Shown one piece after another: positions 1-6,348 of a DNA stretch of 11,436 nucleotides (within the stretch, counting starts at the first letter, position 1; each line of letters begins with the position of its first letter). The stretch lies in contig DMNP01000091.1 in NCBI GenBank assembly GCA_003452695.1, forward strand, positions 1-11,436, written 5' to 3'. A program made the translations under genes and the position numbers. The stretch is from Eggerthellaceae bacterium (GTDB lineage: Bacteria > Actinomycetota > Coriobacteriia > Coriobacteriales > Eggerthellaceae). Below the pieces are notes generated by a model that ran no database searches, was not told where the DNA came from, and worked only from the letters and a program-made list of their open reading frames with translations.

Positions 1-386
1 ACGGCAGCCCGCTTGCGCGGTCTGCCTCCGGCCGCGTGCTCAGCCCACACTGCGCCGCGATCTGGCCTGATGAAAGGTTGTCGGGGGCGCGCGTCCGTCA
101 TGCGTCACGCCCGGGCAGCGGCGCACACCCTACGCGTGATCGTCCGGCCTGCTACGTTATCGGGCTTGTCCGCGCACGTGTGGGCTAGCGGCCAGGGATG
201 GTGGCAAAGACGAACTGCAGACACCAAGAAGCTAAGGCCATTGGTGTTTTGGTATTCGGATTCGATGCGCATGGAGGCGCCATTGTGCTCCGAAGCACTG
301 AGAAATGGCTCGATGGCATGCAGGGTAATTCGGACCTTCATCGATGTTTGTGCTATCGCTTCATGTCCATATCGAAATAGATACTA
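1..386. other. No gene recognised at the left edge
   Basis: This stretch holds only short open frames on both strands (the longest are about 125 codons on + and 78 codons on -). None has a ribosome site at a sensible distance, and their translations show no recognisable family. An open frame on the minus strand starts near 101 and runs off the left edge. Its arginine- and proline-rich translation and missing ribosome site make it look like chance in GC-rich DNA. From about 360 on the base composition becomes AT-rich and regulatory in look. Confidence 0.5.
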
Positions 387-405
387 TTAGGATAACTATT
401 CCTAA
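387..405. promoter_or_regulatory. Inverted repeat upstream of the ATPase promoter
   Basis: TTAGGA (387-392) and TCCTAA (400-405) form a perfect 6-bp inverted repeat with a 7-base spacer. It ends three bases before a -35-like hexamer at 408. The position suits a repressor or activator site for the downstream ATPase, but the arms are short and AT-rich, so chance is possible. Confidence 0.35.
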
Positions 406-407
406 AT

Positions 408-436
408 TTGACCTCATTCGATAATTGAGTAATAAT
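408..436 (+). promoter_or_regulatory. Sigma70-type promoter of the AAA ATPase gene
   Basis: TTGACC (408-413) and AATAAT (431-436) are separated by 17 bases, close to the vegetative consensus. Transcription would start around 443, just ahead of the AGGAGG ribosome site at 451-456. This also argues that the ATG at 435, inside the -10 box, is not the start codon. Confidence 0.55.
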
Positions 437-461
437 GCTTCCGGAAAGACAGGAGGCGCTC

Positions 462-1673
462 ATGTATATCGAACGCGAGGTGGAACGCACCGTCGACCGC
501 ATGCTCGGGCAGGGCAAGGTCGTGCTCGTCACGGGTGCACGGCAGGTCGGCAAGACCACGATGCTCAGGCACCATCTGGGGAGCCGCTACAACTACGTGA
601 CCATGGAAGACCCCTCGGCGCTCCTGCAGGCAACCCAGGACGCGCTGCTGTTCTTCCGCAGCCACGAGCTGCCGATCATCATCGACGAAGTGCAGAAGGC
701 GCCGCAGCTGTTCTCCACCGTGAAGTTCCTCGTGGACAAATCCGACGAGAAGGGCACCGTCGTGCTCACCGGGTCGCAGACCTACCACCTGATGAAAGGC
801 GTGAGCGAGTCGCTCGCCGGCCGCGTCCGCATCATCCAGATGGCGGGGCTCTCCCTGCGCGAGATTACCGGCGTCGCTGCGGCACCGCGCGCTTACGTGC
901 CAGCAGAGCTCAAGGCGGCCGACGTGCCGCCGGCACCCAAGAGCATCTGGGAGGTCATCCACCGGGGGAGCATGCCAGAGCTCCAGGACCCGGGCATCGA
1001 GTGGGACCCCTTCTACACCGACTACGTGCGCGCCTACCTCGAGCGCGACGTGCGCGATCTCGTGAACGTGAAGGACGAGTCGCGGTTCTACAGCTTCATG
1101 GTCGCCTGCGCGGCGCGCACGGGGCAGCTGTTCAACGCGAGCGACATCGCCAGGACGGTGGGCGTGGACTACAAGACCGTGCAGTCGTGGGCGTCGGTGC
1201 TCGAGGCCTCCGGCGTCATCCACCTGCTGCATCCTTTCTGGGCGAACGTCGAGAAGCGGCTCGCGAAGACCCCGAAGCTCTTCTTCGCGGACACGGGCCT
1301 CGCGTGCCATCTCGCCCGCTGGACTACGCCGGACGCGCTCGAGCGGGGGGCCGTGGCGGGCCACATGTTCGAGACGTTCGCCGTAGGTGAGGTGTTGAAG
1401 AGCCATATGAACGCGGGCGAGAGCCTGCGGGACATATGGTTCTACCGCGATGCCAAGAAGCGCGAGATCGACCTGGTCGTCCAACGCGGCAGGACGCTGC
1501 ATCCTGTAGAGGTGAAAACTGCCGCGACCGTGGGCTCAGATGCTGTCAAGAGCTTCTCCTGCCTCGAGGGCATGCCTGATTACGAGGTGGGGTTCGGCCA
1601 TGTGCTCTGCCAGGCGGAGGCCCCATATTTCGTGAGCGATAACGTGCAGGCTGTGCCCGTATGGGCGGTGTAG
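462..1673 (+). CDS. AAA family ATPase with C-terminal DUF4143 domain
   Basis: This 403-residue protein is an AAA_14/DUF4143 ATPase, a widespread family in which many members are of unknown function. The N-terminal half has a Walker A motif (GARQVGKTT) and a Walker B segment (IIIDEVQKAP), followed by the sensor-like LTGSQ. The C-terminal DUF4143 half contains an ERDVRDL segment and a helix-turn-helix-like stretch (DIARTVGVDYKTVQSW). It ends with EIDLVV followed by VEVK, the family's PD-(D/E)xK-like fold signature. I place the start at the ATG at 462 because AGGAGG (451-456) lies five bases upstream. An in-frame ATG at 435 would add nine residues but overlaps the promoter. The gene is intact, GC-rich and full length. 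It ends 16 bases before the HSDR_N-NACHT gene, so the two are probably co-transcribed, although their base composition differs sharply. Confidence 0.9.
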   Translation: MYIEREVERTVDRMLGQGKVVLVTGARQVGKTTMLRHHLGSRYNYVTMEDPSALLQATQDALLFFRSHELPIIIDEVQKAPQLFSTVKFLVDKSDEKGTVVLTGSQTYHLMKGVSESLAGRVRIIQMAGLSLREITGVAAAPRAYVPAELKAADVPPAPKSIWEVIHRGSMPELQDPGIEWDPFYTDYVRAYLERDVRDLVNVKDESRFYSFMVACAARTGQLFNASDIARTVGVDYKTVQSWASVLEASGVIHLLHPFWANVEKRLAKTPKLFFADTGLACHLARWTTPDALERGAVAGHMFETFAVGEVLKSHMNAGESLRDIWFYRDAKKREIDLVVQRGRTLHPVEVKTAATVGSDAVKSFSCLEGMPDYEVGFGHVLCQAEAPYFVSDNVQAVPVWAV

Positions 1674-1689
1674 AAGAAGGAGCGACGAC

Positions 1690-1899
1690 ATGTCGGGATG
1701 CGATGAACTTGTAAGAGCAATAGAGATGGAGCAGCTCAACAGCGAAGAAGACGTGCGCGCAAAAGTCGTTATGAAGCTTCTCGCAATACTCGGATATCCA
1801 TCGGAGTTCATCTCAACCGAGGTTCCCGTTTACTACAACGAAGGACGGTCGAAGCCCTCACCTAGCCGATGCGATGTGCTACACGAAAAAAACTGCTAA
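1690..1899 (+). CDS. N-terminal piece of the HSDR_N-NACHT protein
   Basis: This 69-codon frame carries the first part of an HSDR_N_2 domain: residues about 18-45 (SEEDVRAKVVMKLLAILGYP, then a strand ISTEVPV) match the typical opening of type I restriction R-subunit N-terminal domains. After residue 56 the frame leaves the homology and ends in 13 unrelated codons. The next piece supplies the continuation. Confidence 0.65.
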   Translation: MSGCDELVRAIEMEQLNSEEDVRAKVVMKLLAILGYPSEFISTEVPVYYNEGRSKPSPSRCDVLHEKNC

Positions 1900-3493
1900 G
1901 CCTGATCGCGAAACGGCATTGAGCGATGAGTATCGAGATGCCACTCTTCTTGCAGTGGAAGTGAAGGGTCCTGATGAGGAACTCGACGACGCTAGGACGC
2001 AGGCGGAGTTCTATACTCACTGGACGCGCGCACCGCTTTATTGCATCACGAACGGTACGTCGTTTCGTTTTTTCGTGAGCGTTCTAAACGCGGCAGATAA
2101 GCAGTTTTCAGCAGAAACGCCATCGGAGCTTGCGGAGACTTGGCCAAGAATCTATACAGAGTTCTCATTTGAAAGGGCAAAGGCAATTAAAACCGAAGCC
2201 ATTTCCGAGCGAGATCGTGTTCGTCCCATTCTGGCGAGATACTGCGAACAGGTTATCCAGATGACCAAATCGGACTCAATCGAGAGAACTGTTCACAGGG
2301 GGCGCACGAAGGAGAGCGTCACTTCTGCTGATCTTGCAAAGGCGAACTCTTCTATGCTCATATCAGGCGAGCCTGGCATAGGAAAAAGCGAGCTTATCGC
2401 TAGCCTGGCCTCTGAACTTGCACGGTATTATCTCGATGGCGAAAGCACTCGAATTCCCGTTATTCTTGAAGCGCGCGGCTGGTCACGTCTATACAGCTCA
2501 CTAGAAGATGGAGCAGCATGCGCAATCGCAAAAACAACACCTGAGATAAGCGGGGAATTTGTTGCGGCAAACCCGGATTTGTTCTGTTTGATGGTTGATG
2601 GGCTTGATGAGGCGAGAAAAGATCGTGATCTTCTTTTAAACGAATTAGCCTTGTACGCTCGACGCGAAAGATCGCAAATAATCTGCTCGTCACGTGTCGA
2701 AAGCGACTGCTCGATTATTGGCATTGACTGTGTGCGGCTCGATAGCTTAAGCAACGAACAAGTCATCGGTTTTCTGAAGGCCAACGGCATATATCATGCG
2801 CATAGCGTGATGAGTCGATTCAGCGATGCTGGTCGCAAACTGATGCAAAACCCGTTACATCTTTCTTGTCTCGTGAGATTCCTTTACGTTCAAGGCGATA
2901 ACGCAGTTCCAAGGAATTTATCTGCCGTATACGACGAATGTATTACCAGCATGCTTGATTTTAAGATAGAGCCAGATGCAGAAATGGATTCATCCTATGT
3001 TAGGCGTCAGCTTGGATCCTACGCTTTAAAGAAACTCCTCGACCCAGAAACGCTTCCATTAAGATCCTTCCTCATCTCAGCCATGACGGCTGAAGAGGCA
3101 AATCAAATCGAAGCACATGGGAAAAGGAGCGGGCTGCTCGTGAAAACCCATGATGGCACTGACTTTTCTCATTGTGTATTGCAGGAATACTTGGCTGCAG
3201 ATTATCTCGCACATCAAAGCAAGTCCTACATAAAGTCTTTCTGCGAGAAGCATGGGCACGAAAAGCTCCTCGCGAATCTCTTCCAATTGTTATGCGGATG
3301 TATAAAGAGCAGCGATAAGCAAGCAGTTGTTTTCGATTACCTAGAGTGCAACAATCTGGCTCTTTATATGGACTGCCTTCGGGGCCGCCAGAACCTTTCT
3401 GAGCAGGTGCAGGATGCTCCGAGCAAAGAAGAAATCGAAGCGATGCGCGATAGCGCTTCTGGAATGCGAACGATCATACAGAGAATACGTTGA
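1874..3493 (+). CDS. Middle piece: HSDR_N core and NACHT NTPase
   Basis: This frame encodes 539 residues from its first ATG, though homology extends five codons upstream to 1859. Residues about 24-70 finish the HSDR_N domain: LLAVEVKGP with the E-x-K pair, a Q-Y block, and CITNGTSF. The NACHT core follows with Walker A GEPGIGKS (165-172), Walker B LMVDGLDEA (239-247) and the sensor-like IICSSR (269-274). The NPLHLSCLVRFL and YDECITSML segments are typical of the helical region after NACHT domains. The ATP-binding residues all look intact. The reading frame ends at a stop at 3491-3493, where the homologous reading moves to the next frame. If translated alone it would lack the start of the nuclease domain. 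Confidence 0.7.
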   Translation: MCYTKKTAKPDRETALSDEYRDATLLAVEVKGPDEELDDARTQAEFYTHWTRAPLYCITNGTSFRFFVSVLNAADKQFSAETPSELAETWPRIYTEFSFERAKAIKTEAISERDRVRPILARYCEQVIQMTKSDSIERTVHRGRTKESVTSADLAKANSSMLISGEPGIGKSELIASLASELARYYLDGESTRIPVILEARGWSRLYSSLEDGAACAIAKTTPEISGEFVAANPDLFCLMVDGLDEARKDRDLLLNELALYARRERSQIICSSRVESDCSIIGIDCVRLDSLSNEQVIGFLKANGIYHAHSVMSRFSDAGRKLMQNPLHLSCLVRFLYVQGDNAVPRNLSAVYDECITSMLDFKIEPDAEMDSSYVRRQLGSYALKKLLDPETLPLRSFLISAMTAEEANQIEAHGKRSGLLVKTHDGTDFSHCVLQEYLAADYLAHQSKSYIKSFCEKHGHEKLLANLFQLLCGCIKSSDKQAVVFDYLECNNLALYMDCLRGRQNLSEQVQDAPSKEEIEAMRDSASGMRTIIQRIR

Positions 3494-3875
3494 AACTTTC
3501 ATGGGCGGATTATGCCCTTACTTGCCCTCGTACGTTGAAGGTCCTTTATCGCTACGGGTTGCGTTAAGAAAGGGCGATGGTGACGATTACGGTTCCGATT
3601 GGCGTATTCGCATCTCGCAGTTTCCAACTGATAAGGACGAGGATACAAAGGTCGAGTTCGTAACAGGCTTTTTCCCCGAGGCGTTTCCTGGTGGAGGGTT
3701 TGCAGAACGCGCAAACGAATACACAAAGGTTGCAAGGATGCTTGGAAGACCCGGCACTAATTACCATGAGTGGCAAATTGGAAGCGCCGATGTACTTAGA
3801 GATTGCACATACATTAGGAAGACTGTAATCAAACGAGTTAAGGAAGAAGTGGAATCACTATTCAGGCTACGCTAA
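3414..3875 (+). CDS. C-terminal piece of the HSDR_N-NACHT protein
   Basis: From about codon 20 on, this 153-codon frame (REYVETFMGG, then LCPYLPSYVEGP) continues the preceding piece. The earlier codons are out-of-frame sequence. The remaining 130 residues are soluble and mixed alpha/beta, with no motif I recognise. They end in a charged helix (VIKRVKEEVESLFRLR) and a stop at 3873-3875. There is no ribosome site of its own, so it is best read as the tail of the broken NACHT gene rather than as a separate gene. Confidence 0.6.
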   Translation: MLRAKKKSKRCAIALLECERSYREYVETFMGGLCPYLPSYVEGPLSLRVALRKGDGDDYGSDWRIRISQFPTDKDEDTKVEFVTGFFPEAFPGGGFAERANEYTKVARMLGRPGTNYHEWQIGSADVLRDCTYIRKTVIKRVKEEVESLFRLR

Positions 3876-4103
3876 GTTGCAGGGACATTAGGCCTGTCGA
3901 TGGAGATAAAGAAAATGTCGAGACGACGATTGAGTGGCTTGAGAGAATGAATTCAGCATCGTTGCATTTCATGCTGAAGTCGATGATGGTTTACTCACAT
4001 GTTTTAAGAATAGCTGGCTCAATTCAATAGACTTGCATCTTTTTTGTATTGTCGCTTTATGCGCGATTCAGCCTTGTTTTTTGATAGGTCATCAAGTCAG
4101 ATG
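3876..4103. other. Intergenic stretch after the NACHT gene
   Basis: No complete gene is visible. A frame open from about 3842 to a TAG at 4028-4030 reads as plausible amphipathic helices (for example ENVETTIEWLERM, then a Met-rich helix). It has no credible start, so it may be a lost extension of the NACHT protein after a further frameshift, or chance. T-runs at about 4038 and 4075 have no clear hairpin before them, so no terminator is called here. Confidence 0.4.
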
Positions 4104-4163
4104 GGCAACGGTGATGGGAGGGCGTAAACGTGTGCCTCGGCACGTTTTCGCCCTCCCGTTGCC
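4104..4163. repeat. Large imperfect hairpin
   Basis: The core arms GGGAGGGCG (4116-4124) and CGCCCTCCC (4149-4157) are perfectly complementary. The pairing extends inward through AAACGTG with CACGTTT with one mismatch and a small bulge. It extends outward through GGCAAC with GTTGCC after a six-base bulge. The result is a long stem of roughly 20 pairs with a tiny loop near CTCG. No T-run follows on either strand, so it is not a standard terminator. It forms a pair with the next hairpin, ten bases away. Confidence 0.7.
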
Positions 4164-4172
4164 TTTCGCTGA

Positions 4173-4221
4173 GGGGGTACAACAACATCATGTTTCCTAT
4201 AGGTGATGTCGTTGTACCCCC
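4173..4221. repeat. 18-bp inverted repeat (second tandem hairpin)
   Basis: The left arm at 4173-4190 (GGGGGTACAACAACATCA) is the reverse complement of 4204-4221 except at one position. It encloses a 13-base loop that holds the palindrome CCTATAGG (4196-4203). The two arms are too long to be chance. Such paired structures occur as terminator-like barriers, REP-type elements, subterminal hairpins of IS200/IS605-type elements, or replication and transfer origins. The sequence alone does not decide which. Confidence 0.75.
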
Positions 4222-4263
4222 TGTGCGCTTTGATCGGAACGTTGCAGGTTGCTCGGCTAGCAC

Positions 4264-4611
4264 TTACGTCGGATGACGGCGCTGGAAGGAAGGGCCGCTG
4301 ACAAGTTCGAAGAGCTCGCTGTCCTCTAGATGCTTATTGACTGTCCTCTTATCTTTGTCGACATGGCTGACGAAAGCTTTGCGGTCTACCTCTACCTGGT
4401 TCCCCATGAACTCCTCGAGTGCTATCTCGATTTCGGCGCGAGTGGCTTCGCTTCGATCCTTGCCAGGGCAATGAGCTCTTCCTGGCTTGCGCGCATTGCA
4501 GCTTGCGAGCGTGCCTGTGTCGTCCGTGACGTGGATGGGGTGGGTAAACCAGATGTCGAGCGGTTCAGGCGACTTGATGCTTATTACGCTGGTTTTGCTA
4601 CGCGGTTCCAC
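4264..4611 (-). CDS. Hypothetical protein with possible C-terminal helix-turn-helix
   Basis: The 115-residue frame starts at a GTG (4609-4611), the only start available after an upstream in-frame stop, and shows no ribosome site. This suggests the gene may be a truncated 3' piece. Residues about 55-115 look genuinely coding: a helix (RAEIEIALEEFMGNQVEV), then a helix-turn-helix-like stretch (KAFVSHVDKDKRTVNKHL) followed by a strand-like end. A Cys/His-containing stretch lies at about 38-50 (SCNARKPGRAHCPG). I do not recognise the family. The end resembles the DNA-binding tail of plasmid or phage replication proteins, which would fit the hairpins just downstream, but this is a guess. The opposite-strand frame over the same bases is less convincing. 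Confidence 0.45.
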   Translation of the reverse strand: MEPRSKTSVISIKSPEPLDIWFTHPIHVTDDTGTLASCNARKPGRAHCPGKDRSEATRAEIEIALEEFMGNQVEVDRKAFVSHVDKDKRTVNKHLEDSELFELVSGPSFQRRHPT

Positions 4612-4675
4612 GCAGCGGCGCTACAGCGTTCCACGGTAGGCTGATACACGCCAACGCAGCAACCATCAGACAAGC

Positions 4676-4697
4676 GAGGGGCGCGTGAGCGCCCCTC
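4676..4697. terminator. GC-rich hairpin, terminator-like without a T-run
   Basis: GAGGGGCGC (4676-4684) and GCGCCCCTC (4689-4697) form a perfect 9-bp stem with the four-base loop GTGA. Only TT follows on the + strand and no T-run on the - strand, so intrinsic termination would be weak. It may act as a transcription barrier or a protein site. Confidence 0.4.
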
Positions 4698-4729
4698 TTG
4701 ACATGATCGGCCCGCTGCAGGCTTAGTCG

Positions 4730-4743
4730 ATGCGCAAGCGCAT
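4730..4743. repeat. Short palindrome
   Basis: ATGCGC and GCGCAT are separated by AA. It is a perfect 6-bp inverted repeat in otherwise unassigned DNA and could be a protein-binding site. In GC-rich DNA a match of this size can also be chance. Confidence 0.3.
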
Positions 4744-4785
4744 GAGCGATATAGGCTAGGCATGTGCTAGGATAGCGGCGCTGCA

Positions 4786-4818
4786 GGTGCGGGCGCGGTC
4801 ATGCGGCCCGCCCGCACC
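4786..4818. repeat. 10-bp perfect inverted repeat
   Basis: GGTGCGGGCG (4786-4795) pairs perfectly with CGCCCGCACC (4809-4818) across a 13-base loop. Its right arm overlaps the first unit of the 23-bp tandem repeat, so the two may be parts of one structured element. Confidence 0.5.
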
Positions 4819-4906
4819 GATTCTGCGCGCAAGCGCGCACCGACGCGCCGTGGAACGGCGCACCGATGAGCCGCGGAACATCACACCGAAAAAACGTAAT
4901 AGGCAT
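4815..4906 (+). repeat. Four-unit 23-bp tandem repeat (CACCGA-headed)
   Basis: CACCGA occurs at 4815, 4838, 4861 and 4884, exactly 23 bases apart each time. Units 2 and 3 also share GCCGYGGAAC at the same place. Units 1 and 4 keep mainly the head. The array ends where homology to the methylase remnant begins (about 4905). The exact spacing is about two helical turns, which suits iteron-like or operator-like binding by one protein in phase. Conservation is poor outside the head, so an old decayed tandem duplication is equally possible. Confidence 0.5.
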
Positions 4907-5130
4907 TCGCCGACTACGGCTCCACGTTCGACGAGGATGAGCATCGTCGGCTGGCGGACGTGCTCCACGAGCTGCCGTGCCCGGCGCTCATGGTCGTCGG
5001 CAGGACGGCACTTACGATGGGGCTGTATGGCGACGATGTCATCGGGGAATACACGCGGCGCTACGCTGTTAACGTGCGGGGTAGGATGTCGTCGAGCAAC
5101 GTGCATCTGGTCGTGGGACATCGGCTGTGA
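4903..5130 (+). pseudogene. C-terminal remnant of a Dam-type DNA adenine methylase
   Basis: The 74 codons from 4906 to the stop at 5128-5130 translate to the C-terminal end of a Dam-family methyltransferase (PCPALMVVGRTAL, then VNVRGRMSSSNVHLVVG). By eye about 53 of 74 residues equal the end of the methylase at 7321-7545, with no gaps. An in-frame stop at 4900-4902 and the absence of the SAM-binding and DPPY motifs show that the front of the gene is missing. It is a diverged paralogue rather than a recent copy, since many third positions differ. Confidence 0.85.
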
Positions 5131-5187
5131 GTCGGATGGTTTGTCCCACGAAGCACGAAATTCCGTCGTCTTTAACTGCGGGTCAGA

Positions 5188-5913
5188 TTACGTGTATACG
5201 TTTTGCTTCGTTACTTCATCGATGAGTTGTTTTTCAATGGTGTCTCCGATGTTGCCTTTGATATCGTCATAGTTAGGCGTGCGATAGAGATAGGCGGCTA
5301 CGAGCTCTTCGTAACTCAGGCTTATACGGATAAGCGCGAGGTCTTCTGCCAAGCGCTCGAGTTTCTTTGCATTATCTGGGTTGTTGATATCTTTGAACGG
5401 GGATTTGTCGTCGTTGAGCAGTCCCAGGTGCTCTTCTCGGACGACGTATGCCCATATCGACTCGAAATCGGCTTTCATAGACGCCATGAGGGCTGCGTTC
5501 ATGTCGGTTGTCCTGTCGAACGGGTCGTCTATTTGCGCGGCCTGCTCGAGGAATTCGCGGTCGATGGGGAGCATCTCGTCGATGAAGGCGTCCATCTGGT
5601 ATGTCTGTCCGCCGAGCATGGAGAGCAGGTTGTCTGCGCGATTGAGTACCTGCAGGCACTCGACTTTGGCTGTGATCGGTGGTTGCACGCCGTACATGAG
5701 AATGCTGGCAGGCACGCCGAGCACGCATGCAAGTTGCTGTGCGATATGCGGGTCGATGCCGTTCTCGCCACGCTCCCACTGACCGACGGCTTGCGGTGCG
5801 ACGTGCAACATGTCGGCGAGGTCTTTTTGTGTCGGGATGAAGCGCATGAGACGAGCTGTATACATGCGTCTTCCCATTGCGTAGTTGTCGGGGGTAACAC
5901 TTGTCTTAGGCAT
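5188..5913 (-). CDS. XRE-family helix-turn-helix regulator
   Basis: This 241-residue protein has an N-terminal Cro/C1-type helix-turn-helix at about residues 18-70. The recognition region reads TQKDLADMLHVAPQAVGQWERG, followed by the usual third and fourth helices (PHIAQQLACVLGV). The remaining 170 residues are acidic and helical with no catalytic motif, probably a dimerisation or sensing domain. The start at 5913 has GGAG seven bases upstream and overlaps the preceding frame by eight bases (ATGCCTAA). That arrangement implies translational coupling to the upstream gene. It lies between two copies of Dam-type sequence on the other strand and may regulate its own operon, the divergent methylase, or both. 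Candidate sites are the palindromes at 6347-6383 and 6512-6558. The target is not shown by the sequence. Confidence 0.85.
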   Translation of the reverse strand: MPKTSVTPDNYAMGRRMYTARLMRFIPTQKDLADMLHVAPQAVGQWERGENGIDPHIAQQLACVLGVPASILMYGVQPPITAKVECLQVLNRADNLLSMLGGQTYQMDAFIDEMLPIDREFLEQAAQIDDPFDRTTDMNAALMASMKADFESIWAYVVREEHLGLLNDDKSPFKDINNPDNAKKLERLAEDLALIRISLSYEELVAAYLYRTPNYDDIKGNIGDTIEKQLIDEVTKQNVYT

Positions 5914-6118
5914 TGAGGGGCTCCGGTTCGTCGATATCGGGGATGTCTAGGAGTTCGTCGTGGGTGTCCATAGGCTTCATCAGCTCTGCGTGGTCGTGAA
6001 GGTCTGTGACCGTGTCGTGCAAGAACAGGAGGTTCTTGGTGAGCTGGTCGAACGTGCATTTTTCCTCGCCGAGCCAGAAATGCGATAGATGTTTGGCAGC
6101 GCTGGCGCAATACTCCAT
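5906..6118 (-). CDS. Small acidic protein, intact 3' piece upstream of XRE
   Basis: This 70-codon frame from an ATG at 6118 overlaps the XRE start by eight bases. It is rich in Asp, Glu and Leu and ends in an acidic tail (DIPDIDEPEPLNA). There is no ribosome site at its ATG, and homology-like continuity extends upstream through LAKARGWNNLQQLGY. It is therefore more likely the end of the broken gene than a gene of its own. If translated, it could still couple to XRE. Confidence 0.45.
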   Translation of the reverse strand: MEYCASAAKHLSHFWLGEEKCTFDQLTKNLLFLHDTVTDLHDHAELMKPMDTHDELLDIPDIDEPEPLNA

Positions 6119-6348
6119 ATAGCCGAGTTGTTGAAGGTTGTTCCAACCGCGTGCTTTTGCCAGTCAGGCGTAGTTACCGTTGCGTACGTTGCGCTCGTGT
6201 ACTTCTATCGGGTTCAAGAGGAGACCGCGAAGACAGTCTGTGTTGTAGAAATCGGATAACCTGCTGCGGAGTGCGTTAATTATGACGGGTCCCTTCTTTC
6301 TCGTGTACGTTTACTTATCTGGCGTTCATCGTACAGAGAACGGGTCAT
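5906..6348 (-). pseudogene. Unrecognised gene upstream of XRE, broken by a frameshift and a stop
   Basis: Three pieces line up as one protein. ATG at 6348 opens a 22-codon frame (MTRSLYDERQISKRTRERRD) ending at 6280. A shift near 6285 leads into a frame with VIINALRSRLSDFYNTD that hits TGA at 6164-6166. The same frame continues after the TGA with LAKARGWNNLQQLGYMEY to the stop at 5906. The ribosome site TAGGA sits directly before the ATG. With both lesions repaired the product would be about 146 residues, soluble and charged, with no motif I know. It would be the first gene of the XRE operon. It may instead be a leader peptide plus a separate small gene. Confidence 0.5.

Larger units (their letters stand above)
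1690..3875 (+). pseudogene. HSDR_N nuclease-like / NACHT NTPase protein, broken by two frameshifts
   Basis: Joining three overlapping frames gives one coherent protein of about 727 residues: an N-terminal HSDR_N_2-type restriction-endonuclease-like domain, a central NACHT NTPase and a C-terminal tail of unknown fold. Proteins with a nuclease-like domain ahead of a NACHT or STAND NTPase belong to the bacterial NLR-like anti-phage class (bNACHT/Avs-type), which sense infection and trigger an effector. That role is inferred here from architecture. AAGGAG (1677-1682) gives a good start at 1690. Both breaks are +1 shifts, meaning one extra base each. The first is near 1855-1861, where dropping one base yields the expected HLADAMCY continuation. 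The second lies between about 3414 and 3490. The gene is visibly AT-richer than its neighbours, which fits horizontal transfer. Alternatives are an assembly error in an intact gene, or shifting at the CCC-T motif at the first site. Confidence 0.75.

Noticed and set aside
13..390. Open frame of 125 codons at the left edge
   Set aside because: It has no ribosome site, low-complexity basic composition and no recognisable motif, and it runs into the AT-rich promoter region.
414..1502. Long minus-strand open frame of 362 codons
   Set aside because: It lies antisense to the clearly coding AAA/DUF4143 gene. Its His/Arg/Leu-rich translation has no motif, which is typical of the shadow of a GC-rich gene.
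1887..1893. A_AAA_AAC, a classic -1 ribosomal slippery heptamer in the correct frame
   Set aside because: The continuing NACHT frame is +1 relative to the first piece. A -1 slip here would enter the wrong frame, and the homology break lies about 30 bases earlier.
4815..4906. CRISPR array
   Set aside because: The 23-base units run directly into one another without unique spacers, only the six-base head is well kept, and no cas-like gene is nearby.
4787..5272. 161-codon frame across the methylase remnant
   Set aside because: It is out of frame with the Dam similarity and rich in Arg and Ser. It is a shadow of the remnant.
5203..5916. 237-codon plus-strand frame opposite the XRE gene
   Set aside because: It is the mirror of the XRE coding strand. 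The XRE translation has a clear helix-turn-helix and a ribosome site, whereas this one has neither.
6164..6166. In-frame TGA as a possible selenocysteine codon
   Set aside because: No selenoprotein family or Cys-equivalent context is visible, and the gene also needs a separate frameshift, so ordinary decay explains it better.
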